DNA from: Hydractinia symbiolongicarpus | Lineage: Eukaryota; Cnidaria; Hydrozoa; Anthoathecata; Hydractiniidae | NCBI RefSeq assembly: GCF_029227915.1 | Contig: NC_079876.1 | Span: 35,073,828 to 35,137,827 of the forward strand | Reading direction: 5' to 3' | DNA length: 64,000 bases | Shown: positions 33,270-45,822 of the stretch, one piece after another | Numbering within the stretch: the first letter of the stretch is position 1 | Layout: every line of letters begins with the position of its first letter | Made by a program: the position numbers and the translations under genes | The notes under the pieces: generated by a model | Database searches by the model: none | Seen by the model: only the letters and a program-made list of their open reading frames with translations | What the model was told of the DNA's origin: nothing

Positions 33270-34934
33270 CAATGAAAGTGTGCAATATTTATAAACTTAT
33301 GCTACTAATGGCATTGTTTTGCTTTTCTCGCTTTCAAAAAAAACCTTTATCACTTGAGTATGTAGTTATGATTCGCTTTACACTGTTTCCATATCGTTTT
33401 AAAGTGTTTCCGTCTACAATATATGAACATTCCAGGTAAAGATAGATGAACGGTGGATGGAGGCACAACGTGCATCCTTCTCTGCTGAAAATCTTATTCA
33501 CCAATTGAGACAATAAATATACTTTACAGTAAAAATGGTAAAACATCTCAGTTGCAGTATGGAAAAGTGCTATGAGAAAAATTAAACAATAACGGAAACA
33601 TAAGTTCTATCCAGAGATCAATTAAACAAAGATGACAGTTAAAAACAAAATGATTAAAAAGAGTAACCAACACATGGAATTTACACCATGTAGTAAGATG
33701 TAAAGTCCCTCCTATTTACAAAGGTCTTTGCCATACACTTTCCAAGAATCGCACCAATTATGCTCCTATACGGTAGCGATATGATTAAAAAATTTCACCA
33801 TTTCTTTGATGTGTTTTTGCTAGTTTTTTTAATTCCTTTAGGCACATCAGATATTTTAGATTTAATTTAACGCCCTTTATTGCTTCCATTATGTGCCATT
33901 GAGCTTGTGCTAATATTTTCATCCGAGATCAAACCATCCATGATTACAATTTTTATATCATTGTTTTAAGTTTCTCTAGTGTTAATTTTTGTGTTACTGG
34001 TTCTTTTTAGACACTTGACAAGGTGGCATGAGGACGACGGTCTAAAAGCATACCCGGAAATATGTGGCTCTTTTTCATGTTGTATGTTCCGCAATTAGCT
34101 GTAAATATAACAAAACACGTTCTCTTTAGAAAAGCTGTACTGTTGTTGTGGACAAACAGAAACAAAACCTCGACCAATCTTAATCAATCTCGTTTTTAAT
34201 CAATTTCAATTTTAATCAACTTCAATTGCAATAAAAAATATTTCTATTGCCCCATAACAAAACCGTAACACATGACACATAAAAGTTCAAACGGGTGTGT
34301 AAATTTAAATGTGAAGTGAACTGTATTCTTTTTTTACTTTTAAATCGCTACGAAATTCCAATGATTTTCAAACCACATTCGCAGCCAGTTTAACACCTTA
34401 AATATAATTTTTAATGTAATTTTTTTATGTCTGAATAATGCAAATTTCGCAGAAGCGGTTACAAACCTCAGAATAACTCACCAAATTTTAATTAACAAAT
34501 CTCTATAATAATAACCGTAATTTGTTTCAAATTGATATATTGTGCTAGAAATGCTTGAAATAGAGATGCCAGGAACATGGAAATATAGTAGATACAAACA
34601 GTAGATTAACCCTATTCGTGCTGGTGGGACTGATTCAGCCCCCTCACTTACACCCTAAAATTTTGTTGCTTTTTCAAACTGTTGTCTAGCTTTATTTTCC
34701 AAAAAAAAATTTTTGAATTATGCCGAAGTGGTAAAAGCTTTATGTGTCTTTTTAGTTTATATTGTTATATTATTTTGTGATGTTAAAATTTTGTGATATT
34801 ATTGTTACTAAATTCATTATAATTATGCAATCTTTAACAAAATTCAAAGTTAGAATCCCATTTAGTCATACCCTTGGGTAACTCCGAGTTCGTTTAGTGG
34901 CGAGATTTATTGTCTCCCTTTGATGTGACCACCC
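33270..34934. other. Intergenic sequence
   Basis: Mostly featureless AT-rich DNA. TTAACCCTATTCG near 34,606 resembles the terminus of the TTAA-ended family, so a further diverged copy or solo end may lie just downstream. Confidence 0.4.
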
Positions 34935-36050
34935 CAATAAAGCCACAAGTAACTCTGACCAAGCGTTGAACACCCGGTGAGGCGCCTAATAAAAGCGGCA
35001 AACTGTGTCACACGGTTATGCAAGCAGTCTGTCTTAAATTCAGTAAAGCGTCCAAGTTATAGTGTTTCAGATGCAATATATTTTTCAAAAAAACAACTTT
35101 ACTGGAACTTTAGCGGAAATAAAAACGCACTTTACATCCTGTTGTTACCCCATCATAGCGAAAACAAACACTCAATATTATTTTTGCTGAATAAGTTTAA
35201 TCGTGACACAGGGCTGAGCACCTAGTCAGGGTAAACCAGGTCACACATAGGCATAGTACCTTTTCCAAAATAACCGTATTGGAAACTCTGTTTAAAGAAT
35301 CCACAGGAAACCCTCTGTGGCTAACAGTTAGCAGAGCGCTTAGTACATTAGGTAAACCATGTCGCACCTTATTGCAACTTCGGTTTAAATAAAAACGGGA
35401 AATAGCCTGTTGTTACACCGCCCAGTTAAAAAAATCACTTCACAATTTCAATTTGTGGAATAAGTTTGCATGACAGTAATAAAAGATGTAGCTACCTAGC
35501 TGCATTTAGCATAACATTTATTAAGACTTCTGTAGTAGCCAAACTGAATTTGGCTACTATAACATTTAAGCCAAAGGTAGCTGAGAAACTGACGACCTAT
35601 ATAACAACAACCCCAACATAAATGTAATAATGTTGGCTAGGATAAAAATCTCTTATACAAAACTGAATAGTAAAAATTAAGGCTAGCTAGCCAGTTGGCA
35701 TTAGAATGCTCCCTGAGAAATTTCGTTCGTAGCCAAAATCTTAAAATTGGGTCGTTTAAGATTTGCACTCGGGTAAAAACGTTACAATATATTTATCTTG
35801 ACATTTCGAAACATTCAGAATACAAGTACTACGAAAAAAAGGTTTCAGAAGACAAAAAGGTAAAACAGACCTACAAAACAAAAATAGTTTTCGTCATAAT
35901 GCTTCTTAGTCGAGAGTGTCCAGGATGTGAAATCTCGACTTGTTTTTTTAAGAAACCGGGCATTGTGATTAATTTACTACGCGCAAGTTTTAAAAACAAA
36001 GTCAGTACAACTATATCGCATTTGTTTTTCGTGGCTTGTGAGCGAAATTG
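34935..36050 (-). mobile_element. Helitron-like element, copy E
   Basis: The body follows copy C block by block on the same strand: GCCACAAGTAA, GCATTGAAC-like, TAATAAAAGCGGCAAACTGTG, CCTGTTGTTACCCCATCATAGCG, the GGGCTGAGCACCTAGTC block, GCATTTAGCAT, and the GTCAGTACAACTATATCGCATTTG end. The terminal hairpin and CTAG are absent. No gene inside. Confidence 0.55.
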
Positions 36051-37590
36051 GCGATTAAGATGACTAGCTTCATATTCCAAATAGAGTATTAATATAATTA
36101 TGCATTTATCGGAATCACTTAATTTATTTATTTTAATTTATTTAAATAAATACGGTTAATTAAATAAGTTAAATAAAAGAATTAATATATTAATTTATTT
36201 TAATTGATGATGAGATTTTTTGATAAAACAACCCCGTGGTTTCTAACAATTCACGGAAAGATCACAGAAATGTCATTATGCAACATTTTTGTTTTTCAAA
36301 AATAAGATGATACAACTGTCTGAATGTAGAACAAAGAATTACCGACAAAACAACTGCATGCTTTTTCTTAATAAAAATATAATTTATAGGAATATTTTTT
36401 TAACAGCTAAAATTTTGATGACAAAATAATTTTCTGACTAAAACTAATTATAAAGAAGAAATCAAAGAAGTCAAAGAAGAAACAAAAAATAAAAATTAGT
36501 TGGCCACTTCATAAACAAATATTCACATTTTTGTCATCCTTCAGATTTAAAACAAAAATTGCAACTTTCCTGTCAAAGATCATCTTCCCCTTCGCTAAAT
36601 ATAAAAAAACTAAACTAATGTCGCAAAAATGAGGAGAGAGAGATACATAAGTGACTCCCTCCGTTGTCCACTTCCAGATGTCAACAGGTTTTGACAAAAT
36701 GTAAAAAATCTGCATATCTGGTCAAAAACGCTCAGCGATAACATGTTTTTATTTGCCGTCATCTCCCATATCAAAAAGGAAGAAACCAATATGTGTCTTC
36801 TAGGTATAATAGCGAAATTTTAGTAATTCAAAGAAACTCTTTGTCTTAGACGATCAGTTCGTCTCAATATGTACTTATAAATGCTCTAATAATTGACCTT
36901 CATTTTCGCATGGTTTTCATCCATTTCTTGTATATGGAAGAAAAATTCTGATCTCTTTATTTTGACAGAGATAGCGCTGAATGTTTTAGGTTTTTGAATC
37001 TTATACTTTGGTGTTGAAAATTCTTATTCTAAATATTCTTATTCTTTGGTTGCAAGGAGAAACTACGTGCAGTAGACGAAAAAGGAGTTTAAAATTTTGT
37101 AATGTTTATTTTAAGTTTGATTTTAATGAATTCACGTTGTGGTGTTTTTCATTATTAAGTCCCTTAAAGCTTTTTAAACCCAAAGGAGACTTTTTTCATA
37201 TTGTAACTGGGGACTCTTGTTCTAGGATAGCAGCGGTTGTTGGGGGCAAAACTACTTTGGTGTCAAAACAGATTTAAGGAAAAACATACATGTAATAAAT
37301 AATTATATAACTTCGTGGATGCATTTTAACACTTTTTAAAGTTTGCTAAAAATTACCCCGTCTGGAAAATACCTATGCAAGATATAAATTTTTTTCCAAA
37401 ATGTTGTTTCCAGCCCTAGTTGAAACAAGAAAGAGTCACAACAACAAAAAACAGTTAACAGTTATGCCAATTCAAAAAACATTCAGGCGCTTATAACCAA
37501 TCTCCCTACCGGCAGTGCTAATAGATTTAACATAAACGTTTTTATTCCTTTTCATTTAGTCATACCTTTATTTTTAATTTTAACTAATAG
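36051..37590. other. Intergenic sequence
   Basis: AT-rich sequence with no supported gene. A frame at 37,008-37,277 is hydrophobic at its start but has no ATG and no recognised homology. Confidence 0.45.
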
Positions 37591-37806
37591 GGTCACTATA
37601 CTAAATGGCACTAAGTTACAATTTGAATGGACTGTAAATGTATCTCCTAATTGGAATGGACTGTAAATGTATCTCCTGGTGACACTATAGTCCCGAGAAG
37701 TGTCTACTTGTCACCGAACTTTACTAATCCAATACTAGTTGACAGAATTATAAAAGAAAAAGGTGTAAAATTATTTGATGAAAACAGGAAAACTTTGAGA
37801 CATTAA
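37591..37806 (+). pseudogene. Exon remnant of an extracellular-type protein
   Basis: A good acceptor (TTTTAACTAATAG) precedes an open stretch reading VTILNGTKLQFEWTVNVSP. A 29-bp tandem duplication (copies starting near 37,625 and 37,654) breaks the frame. Beyond it the frame resumes with GDTIVPRSVYLSPNFTNPIL and ends at TAA 37,804. Ignoring the duplication the exon would be continuous. N-glycosylation-like sites and beta-strand character suggest an extracellular (Ig-like) segment, but no family is certain. A retroelement remnant begins 150 bp downstream. Confidence 0.4.
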
Positions 37807-37949
37807 ACAGAATGTAAAAGTTCGCTTTAGAAATAAGCAAATAGTGGCATTTTAAAGGTTCGATAATTTTAAACAAAAATTGCTGACATTAGCAGAAACT
37901 TATTTCTGCCAATTTGTTCTCTTTATGACGTACTGTTAGTGTTCCAACT

Positions 37950-40510
37950 AACAGTGTTAGTGTGGTTGAAGATAGCTACGAGAAGATCGTGTTCTGGCGC
38001 CGAAACCTGTTCAAACTACCAAGTGGAGGAGCAGGAAAAGATTTCATCAGAGAAGTAACTCGACTAATGAACGAACGCATGGACGGAAAAGAGTCCCCCC
38101 TGAGTTGTCCCATTGAAAGGTATCCATATCATGCTCGCCCTGCTTCTGCAAAAAAAAGCAGGACCTGAAAAGCGAAGGACCATAAAGAATCATTGGAAAG
38201 GCGATGAAGATATGGCACCAGGGGAATATTGCAGACCTTATAGACGAAGCAGCTACGATTCAATCAAGGCTGCCAAAAACAACAGACAGAAGAGACATCG
38301 AAACGGTCTCGAAAATGTTTAAAAAATATGCAGAGAGGTGATATGAATGGCGCTATCAAGATCGTGACATGGGGGGTGGGATACTGCTTTTAAACGACGA
38401 AACCATCTGTCTACTACGAAACAAACACCCCAAAGCAAAAGACGCAAACGAAAACAACAATTTGGGAGGTCCTTGCGAAAGAGTGAACCCGATAGTGTTT
38501 GAGGCGATTGACGAATCACTGGTCATGAAAGCAGCGCTCGAAACCAAAGGAGGCTCTTGAGCATGGGGTTTAGATTCACAGCGATGGAGAAGAATCCTGA
38601 CATCAAGAATGTACGGTGATTGTGGTAAAGTCTTAGGATCGCGAATGCAACCAAGAGTCTTTGTACGGAAAGTCTCAGTGACAAATCCTTTGAAGCTTTT
38701 ATTGCGTGCAGACTTGTCCTGTTAAGCAAGCAACTAGGTGTCTGACCAATCATAGTCGGTGAAGTACTGGTGAGAATATGTGGTAAAACGGTGATGGCGG
38801 TGATCAAGAAAGACATCATCGCTTTGAGCTGTAGAGTGCAGATGTGTTCTGGCGAAAAAGCAGGAGAAGAGGCCGCAGTCCACGCTATGACGAGAGTGTT
38901 CGAAAGTGAAGAAGCAGAGGCAGTTCTCTTGGTAGATGCATCAAATGCGTTCAACAACATCAATCGACAAGCCCTCCTACACAACATCAAAGTGGTATGC
39001 CTAGTCTTTGCAAACTATGTTTCGAATTGCTACCGCACCAGCCAGGTGATTTGTTATTGGGGGCGTAGAGCTAAGTTCAAAAGAGGGAACAACTCAAATT
39101 TATCCGATCGGCATGGCAGTCTACGCTACGGGAATAAAACCTCCCCTGGACGAACTCATGTCGATCATGGTGGAACAAGACCAGATGGCCGCCTATGCTT
39201 ACGGCATAACTGCAACAGGGAAGCGCAGATCAGTACAAACCTGGTGAGATAACCTTGCAACTCAAGGACCTCATTTTGGTTACTTTTCTCAACCAAAAAA
39301 ATCTTAGCTAATCGTCAAAGAATAAAATTTGGCCAACGCCATGGAACAGATGGCAAATGAAATCTGGGCGCAGTGATTGGAAGTAAAGTTTAAAAAAAGA
39401 TACTGTAAAGCTCTAGTGGAAAAATGGTCAGAGGAATTGTCTTTTCTAACCAGAATCGCCGTGACTCAACCACAAGCGGAATACGCATGTTTCGTCAGCG
39501 GATACCAACACAAAATTTCTTACTTTATCCAAACGATACCTGGCTTTGAGAGATACCTGCAGCCAATCGAGGACGTGATACCGCATCAGGTCATCCCAGC
39601 AATCACTGGAGTGAAAACCATCTACGACAATGAGCCCGAGCTGTCAGACAGCCCCAGTCGAGCACGACAACTCCGAACCCCTGACAAGAAAGCTACAAAA
39701 CGAAATCCTTGGGATGTCTGAAGAAGAGGAAGAAGTCCAACCATAATCAAAAACGAACGACGCCATCAGAGTAAAGAATCGTTGGAGGAAGTACAAACGA
39801 TGAGTGACGAGCTGAAAAGAACCAACGAGGCAAACTCAATGGTTTGAGTGTCCGACTGGTTAACAAATCTGCCGATCAAAGAGTTTGGATACGAGCTCAT
39901 CAAGGAGCAATTCCAAGGAATATGTATGCAGAAGCCGTTTCGACATAGCACACGCGTTATCGTGCAAGAAGGGAGGCTTCGTTACGCTACGACATAACGA
40001 AATTCGTGATTTAACGTCAATCATATCTGCCCTGACGTCAGAAGGGAACTAAGCTTGGTCGAAATGGATGGTGAACACCTGACGCACCGGACAGCAAACA
40101 GAAGCCACGAAGCGCGACTTGACATCAGCACTACGGGTTTCCGGACCCCTAGCTAAAAAGCATTTTTTTATTTAAGGGTCTTTGACCTAAACGCTCGGAG
40201 GTACAGTGGTCCGGAGCTCGAAAAATGCTTCAGAAGGAATGAAAGGGAGAAGAAAAGACACTACAATGAACGTATCGACAACGGTACCTTCACGCCTTTG
40301 GTGTTTTCGACAAGTGGTGGCATGAGGCGGGAGTGTAAAAAATTTTACAAACGTTTGTGCGAGATGATGGCTGAGAAAAGAGGTGAAACATCCCAAAGAG
40401 TAATAGACTTCATACGAAGGAAGCTATCGTATAATTTTCTCCGCCTGAAATTGCTGTTTTAAAGAGGCTCACGCTCGCTAAAGATTGAATACAATCTGAG
40501 TGACAATCAT
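37950..40510 (+). pseudogene. Decayed reverse-transcriptase element with possible C-terminal endonuclease
   Basis: Pieces in several frames follow the order of one long protein: VFWRRNLFKLPSG (about 37,985), an RT-like block with EAVLLVDASNAFNNINR (about 38,920-38,965) and EGTTQ-like sequence in a shifted frame near 39,085, a thumb-like block (KWSEELSFLTRIAVTQPQAEY, 39,420-39,485; IPGFERYLQPIEDV), then WLTNLPI (about 39,860) and HRTANRSHEARLDIS (about 40,090), and finally YNERIDNGTFTPLVFSTSGG (about 40,260). The last part resembles a PD-(D/E)XK-type domain as in R2/R4-like LINEs, which is an inference. Many stops, frameshifts and loss of the YADD box show it is inactive. Confidence 0.5.
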
Positions 40511-41578
40511 CTGGCCAACTTTTTTTTTGAAAGTTGGAGGCTCTGATGAATGAGTATTTACTATATTCATTTATTAATTAATTTATTTAATATTTTTAGT
40601 TTTGAAGTAAGACAGAATATATATAATTATGTTGTAAAATATTGCACGCCGATTGAAAAAAAAATTAAGTTAAAGTTGCACATTTCTGTGAGTTAATTTT
40701 AGCATTGTTCAGAAAAAATATTCGCGATTTCACAAATAAAAACTGGCTACATTTTCCTTACAAATATGATTTATAAAAATATGCTTTATACAAATATCAG
40801 GATAAGATTTAAAAATCAATTCAAACTGTTTAACAATGGAGATATATGGTTGATGAACATTCTCAACATCAAGAAAGTATGTATATTTATAAAAATGTGT
40901 GTAAATTTTATACAGATTTTGCGTGAATTAAATTTCAGAAAGTGTAAAACTTAGGCTGTGTAAATATTTTCGCAGCATCTCTAAAAGTGTAGCACATCTA
41001 GCTGTTTACTGTTCTTTTTTTGCTTAGCTATTACTAATTCTTTGGAATTGAAGGTCTCTTTTATATAAATATAAAACATATTTGAATATTTTAAAGGATC
41101 GCTTATTATATAGCACGTAAGACTCAAGCCTAGTTAGCAATAAGTTACCTCTAGCTAGAGAAGAAAACAATAAAATAAATTAACACAGACTAGGTTTTAC
41201 TCACGACTTGAATGTAAAATTTGTTAATCTGATAAAAAGAGACGTAAACTTTTGCAGCAATACAGGACATATTGATTAAATTGATTAATGTTGATTGCTA
41301 TAAAAAGCACTTCCATCAAAGTCCGCATTATGAAACAAAAGTCAAAGGTTTAAAAAATTTACTCTCAACTCTAAAAGAAGTATGCAAACGTACCGACGAC
41401 AGATGAAGTAAAAGTTTTTTTTAAAAAAATATTTCATACATTCCATGTATCAATTTCTAGTTTTGCTGTACTTTATCTGCTTTAATGTTAATAACTTATT
41501 TATTTAGCAAAGTACAACAAGCATTGTCTAGAATTTAGCAACGAATGATAAGTACCGTTGTTTCGTTATTTTTAACAG
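40511..41578. other. Intergenic sequence
   Basis: AT-rich, no supported gene or repeat. A pyrimidine/AG acceptor at its right edge (TTATTTTTAACAG) belongs to the next exon remnant. Confidence 0.45.
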
Positions 41579-42185
41579 GTAGACCAAACTTTTGGGACAA
41601 TAAATATTCATATCATTATACTGCAATCAAAAATGAGGTTTTTACAAAAGGACCAGAGGTATGTGGATATCCGATACCTAATGTTACACAGAAAATAGGA
41701 GAAGACACCTTCAGTACTTTATCTACTGCTTCTGTTATTAATAAAGCAACCAGAAAATACGAATACAGTTTTAAGACTCGACCTATCACTTCCAAAGATT
41801 AGTTACATCTAATACAATAGGAAGTATGGATTGGAATGTCAAAATTGATGTTGAATGTGAGCATTAATTTTGTTATATTCTTTCTTTTCTTTTTTCCAGT
41901 TTTTAAAGTTTCATAGCTACAGTGGTTTCGAATGTACTATTTTACAGACTAAATGCAAGTTGTGTTCGTGTCACTTGGGATGCAGAAGATACTGAGAAAT
42001 GTAATATCAGCTATTATTTGCAGTTTTCTGGTACAAATGCCATTCATAACTTTTCCTGCACAAATTTTACACTTTTCCATTCTTTATATGTTAATGTCGT
42101 TTTCATTTCGGCATCATACAAAAGAAACATTGGTGGAAAACTTGCCAGTAGAATTACCGAAGCTCGACAGCAGATACTGGCCTAA
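41579..42185 (+). pseudogene. Two exon remnants of a receptor-like protein; second is fibronectin type III-like
   Basis: Exon 1 (from 41,579, after TTTTTAACAG) reads RPNFWDNKYSYHYTAIKNEV onward. Near 41,800 a one-base shift is needed to continue as LVTSNTIGSMDWNVKIDVE, ending at a GTGAGC donor (41,857). Exon 2, from 41,923 (after AGCTACAG; a stronger pyrimidine tract ends at 41,899), joins in phase and reads VSNVLFYRLNASCVRVTWD, then YYLQFSG and VNVVFISASY. These match the strand pattern and tryptophan of a fibronectin type III domain. It ends at TAA 42,183. The frame break means a pseudogene or an assembly error. The gene is probably extracellular or membrane-bound; no specific family is named. 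Confidence 0.45.
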
Positions 42186-42560
42186 CAAACGATTCAGGGC
42201 AAAATGTAGAGGCAACATGTAAATACATATTTTACATTGATTTTCCTGTGTTTAGACCCTATTAATAACATATTTACATAGGGAAGTGTAAGAATAAGCT
42301 AGAAAATATTTGAAAACTACTACTTTTCAAAGATTTTAAATCTCACGATTTTTAAATAAATGTTTAGGTATTTCTCGAAAATATTTTTGTGTATTGACCA
42401 ATTTCATGAAGCTTGGTCTCTTCGGAACAAACTGGTCATTTTCTTAATCACTATTTCAAGAGCTATCTCCTTATAAATTCATCAAAAGTACATATTCCTA
42501 TACATTAATTCATCGGCGTTTTAAGCTCTGAATATTACGCGCAACGAGTTAAAACTTCCG
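42140..42560 (+). repeat. Duplicated segment, copy 2
   Basis: Relative of 10,395-10,830 plus 12,593-12,770, here uninterrupted. It starts inside the FN3-like exon remnant, so either part of that gene was duplicated or the exon sits in an interspersed repeat. Confidence 0.55.
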
Positions 42561-45238
42561 TGTCCGTGTCATACCGATTGCTACAACACTCATATGCCGT
42601 GTGTAAGGATGAGGGAGAATATGTTCCTCGATTTTCTCAACATGCAAAGATATTGTTCTTTCGTTTTTTCCTTTTTAACAGTGGCTACGGATTTTTTAAC
42701 TCTCCCAATATTTGAAGCGACAGCTACTGCTTTCTGTTTGTTGCTATATCTCAACTTTCAATGTTCCCCAACAATATTGACTCGCTTTCTCTTCGAACTA
42801 GAAACAAAATTAAAAATTTAAACAATTTTTTACGTGAAACAATATACAACATTCCAATTTTTACCATCATATTGCTTAGGGTTTGATAAACTGTAATAAA
42901 TTATAAAAATATATATTAAAATAACCGAATTAACATAAATCGAGTATCATAACTACAATTTGCAAGATTGTTATTATAAAATGTGTGCCTCCTTACTACT
43001 TTCTATTGTGGCTAGCTTCAGGTTGGTTAAAGATAACACAAGGGTTTTAACGATGGCTAGCATAAAAATGCACTCATACCAAGCTAAATGGAAAACTTGG
43101 GAAAGAAGCACAAAAAAACTAGCTAGCTGTCTCTCCGTCATTGGCTAGCTGCACTAACTACATTAGCTGGCCTATAGCCAAAGTAACAGCAAAAAAAGTA
43201 AAAATGATTTTTCTATTGTTAAAATATGTTATTGTATATTAATTAGCATATAGCTATAGTATAGACAAATGCAAAATATTGACAATAAGAGCAGCAGAAA
43301 CTTAGAAGTTTAAATTTTTTACCAAAAAGAAATTTTGTAACTGCACCCAGATACTGACATCACATTTTCCTCTTCCACATCTGTGAATATGCTAGAAAGG
43401 GTTGCACTCAGATTTGCAATGCTTATGGTCAACGGAATTATTCGCCGCATTATTATCATTTGTTGGTGCACTGGGTAAAGGAATATATAAACTGTGTTGG
43501 CTTTGAATCTTACGTTGAAACCTGGTAGTACTATTTATCAGCTATTTGCATGCATATGAAAAAACGTCATGTGGTATAGAAAATAATACATACAGTCTGT
43601 TACTTACTCTTTATATCGTTTGTTGTGTCTTACTTCGAAATAGTTTGATCATCAGCCGGAATTTTTAAGCATTTTACAATAAAAACATTTAGACTTGTTT
43701 GATTTGGAAAACTTGTAAATAAAAAGACCAGAAAATTAAAAGAAAATGTTGAAAAATAACTAGAACGTTATGAAATGTGATGTTTGATCAAATGTAATTT
43801 CAAGTGATTTAACTTTTCAGAATTTAGAAATGGGATTTATGGACAGTCATACGCAGAAGGGCAGAAAATGCAAGTAGCAAACACGGCGAAAGCCTCAAAA
43901 TCGTTGAAGTGGGCGCATTAAAGCATAAACCGCATACAAAATTCTATCTCAGAAGAAAGTTCTGATGTTCTTAGTTACTAATAAAATTCATTTATTAATC
44001 GACACACTGGGTTAAAAACAAGTAAAAGAACAACAACAAAAAAGCAAAGTAAAGGTATTCACAAGGCAAATTACTAATGCTGAGTCGCTATATGACACAT
44101 GGAAAATTTTCCTTATCGGCTTGTTTTAAGAGCTAGCTCAGCACAATATTTTTTTTTATTAAATAATGTTTTCACTTTTTTTTGAAGGATAATGAAGGAT
44201 AGCAACAACAAGAATTAATTAAACACCCGGAGAATATTGAAGAAAGTAGCCTCAATGTAGGATAATATTTTGTTTATTTTGTGTTGGAAAATGTATTTAA
44301 GGACACGACTTGATCGAAATATACACAAGGCAAATGTTACATTAGTTTTTTTCAACTTTTATGCTATAAAAGAAGTCTTACAAGGTTGGGAGTAAACGAT
44401 TTAAAGTAATTGGATACATGCAAAGTCAGATTTTATTGATATGCTCTTATAAAAACACAAACAATTAACAGAACCAGCAAACAGCCATATTAAAATTCTT
44501 GCTTTAAAACTGAGTTTATTGGGTCAATACAACTTTCTTGCAGAAAAAAATTAAAATTGGAACTAAAAAAACTTGCAAAAAATGTGGCCTGAACGTTTTA
44601 GTTCTTTCTTTTTTTATTGTAGCATCGTCAAAATACTGTCTCCGAAAACGGCTTTGTAGCTTAGAGCCTAATCTTCCTTAGGGAAAAAATACAGCATAGA
44701 TTCTGCGAGCCATTTCGTTGTATATATATTCAATTCTCACAAAGTACACTGAAACACAGTGGCCAGCATGCTAAAAGACTGTGGAGGATGTAAGAGATGT
44801 ATAACAAAGCCAAACAGTCGGAAATTAAGAAAAACGTTGGGTAAAAGGCTTCAGAGATACATAATAGTTCTGATTGAGAGTGCAACTCTTACGTACTTAT
44901 GGCTATTTGTGGCTACGAGACATTTAACAATATTCGAATTCAATTTTCTTAATAGAAATGTGTAAATTAAAACATTAAGTGATGCTCAAATAAATCATGA
45001 AATCTAGTTATTCCAAAACTGTTCTTGTGTAGTCTTATATGCTGTTCCGAAACAGGTGATTGACCAATCTTAGGGAAATTGGTCTAATTTTGATCCCAAG
45101 TATTCCCTACTTACCCATGCAGGAGATGATGTAATTTATCTGCACCTGTTTCCAACTTTTTTAGCCTCTAACTTATAACTGCAATATAATCTGACACCGC
45201 GTTTGTGACAAAATAAAGACTGGTAGTCGAGTAAAACT
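42561..45238. other. Intergenic sequence with one possible small ORF
   Basis: CTAG-rich runs occur near 43,010-43,170. No gene is confidently present. The small Cys/Arg/Lys-rich ORF at 44,768 is listed separately. Confidence 0.4.
44768..44965 (+). CDS. Possible small Cys-rich ORF
   Basis: Sixty-five residues from an ATG. The N-terminus has a CGGCKRC cluster followed by a basic stretch (SRKLRKTLGKRLQRY), then a hydrophobic segment, before TAA. A TATATATA-type box lies about 50 bp upstream, near 44,720. The first 33 residues look more protein-like than the rest, so it may be a first exon with an unseen donor. No family is recognised; chance is possible. Confidence 0.2.
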   Translation: MLKDCGGCKRCITKPNSRKLRKTLGKRLQRYIIVLIESATLTYLWLFVATRHLTIFEFNFLNRNV

Positions 45239-45822
45239 GATGAAACTTTATAAAGAGAACAAAATGGCAGCAATAAATTTTTTGCTTGCATCAGCATACT
45301 TTCTGTGACGTCATCAGAAGCTTGAAATTTGGTAAAAATGACACTTTACTTAAAACTTAATTACTTTTGATCCTGAGCGAATTATTGCAAGTTTCTGAAA
45401 GCTTAATAAAAGTTATTTAACATATTTTCTGGTTTTTACGTGGATCGCATAAAAAATTGCCAAAAATTGCCTGAATATCCGGGTTTTTTCTTATTTTTGG
45501 GTAAAATCCGACAAAATTGGGAAATCGGAAATCGGATAATAAAACAAAGTTGTGTTGCAAGTTTGAAGTTCTAAAGATAATCCTAACAGAAGTTATTAAA
45601 TTTTCCCCATTATAAAGATTTCATAGGAATTTTTGGGGGTAGTTTCGAGTAATGGCCAATATCAAAGCCTCTGAAAAAATTTGGCATGCAGATGTCTAAT
45701 AGATCAATATTGAAACTCGGTAAGTTTCATAGCCTTATAACATAGCAATAAGAAGTTATTGAAAAAAAATCGTCAGTAGGGCGGAATCCCCCCCCCCCCC
45801 CCCCCGGACCAAATAGGGTTAA
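45239..45822. mobile_element. TTAA-ended short element (MITE), copy 2
   Basis: The interior matches copy 1 (ACAAAATGGCAGCAATAAATTTT, TTTCTGTGACGTCATCAGAAG, CTTTCTGAAAG-type blocks). The right end is GGACCAAATAGGGTTAA. A run of about 20 C lies at 45,788-45,806, close to the right end. The left terminus is not clear, so this copy may be 5'-truncated. Confidence 0.55.
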
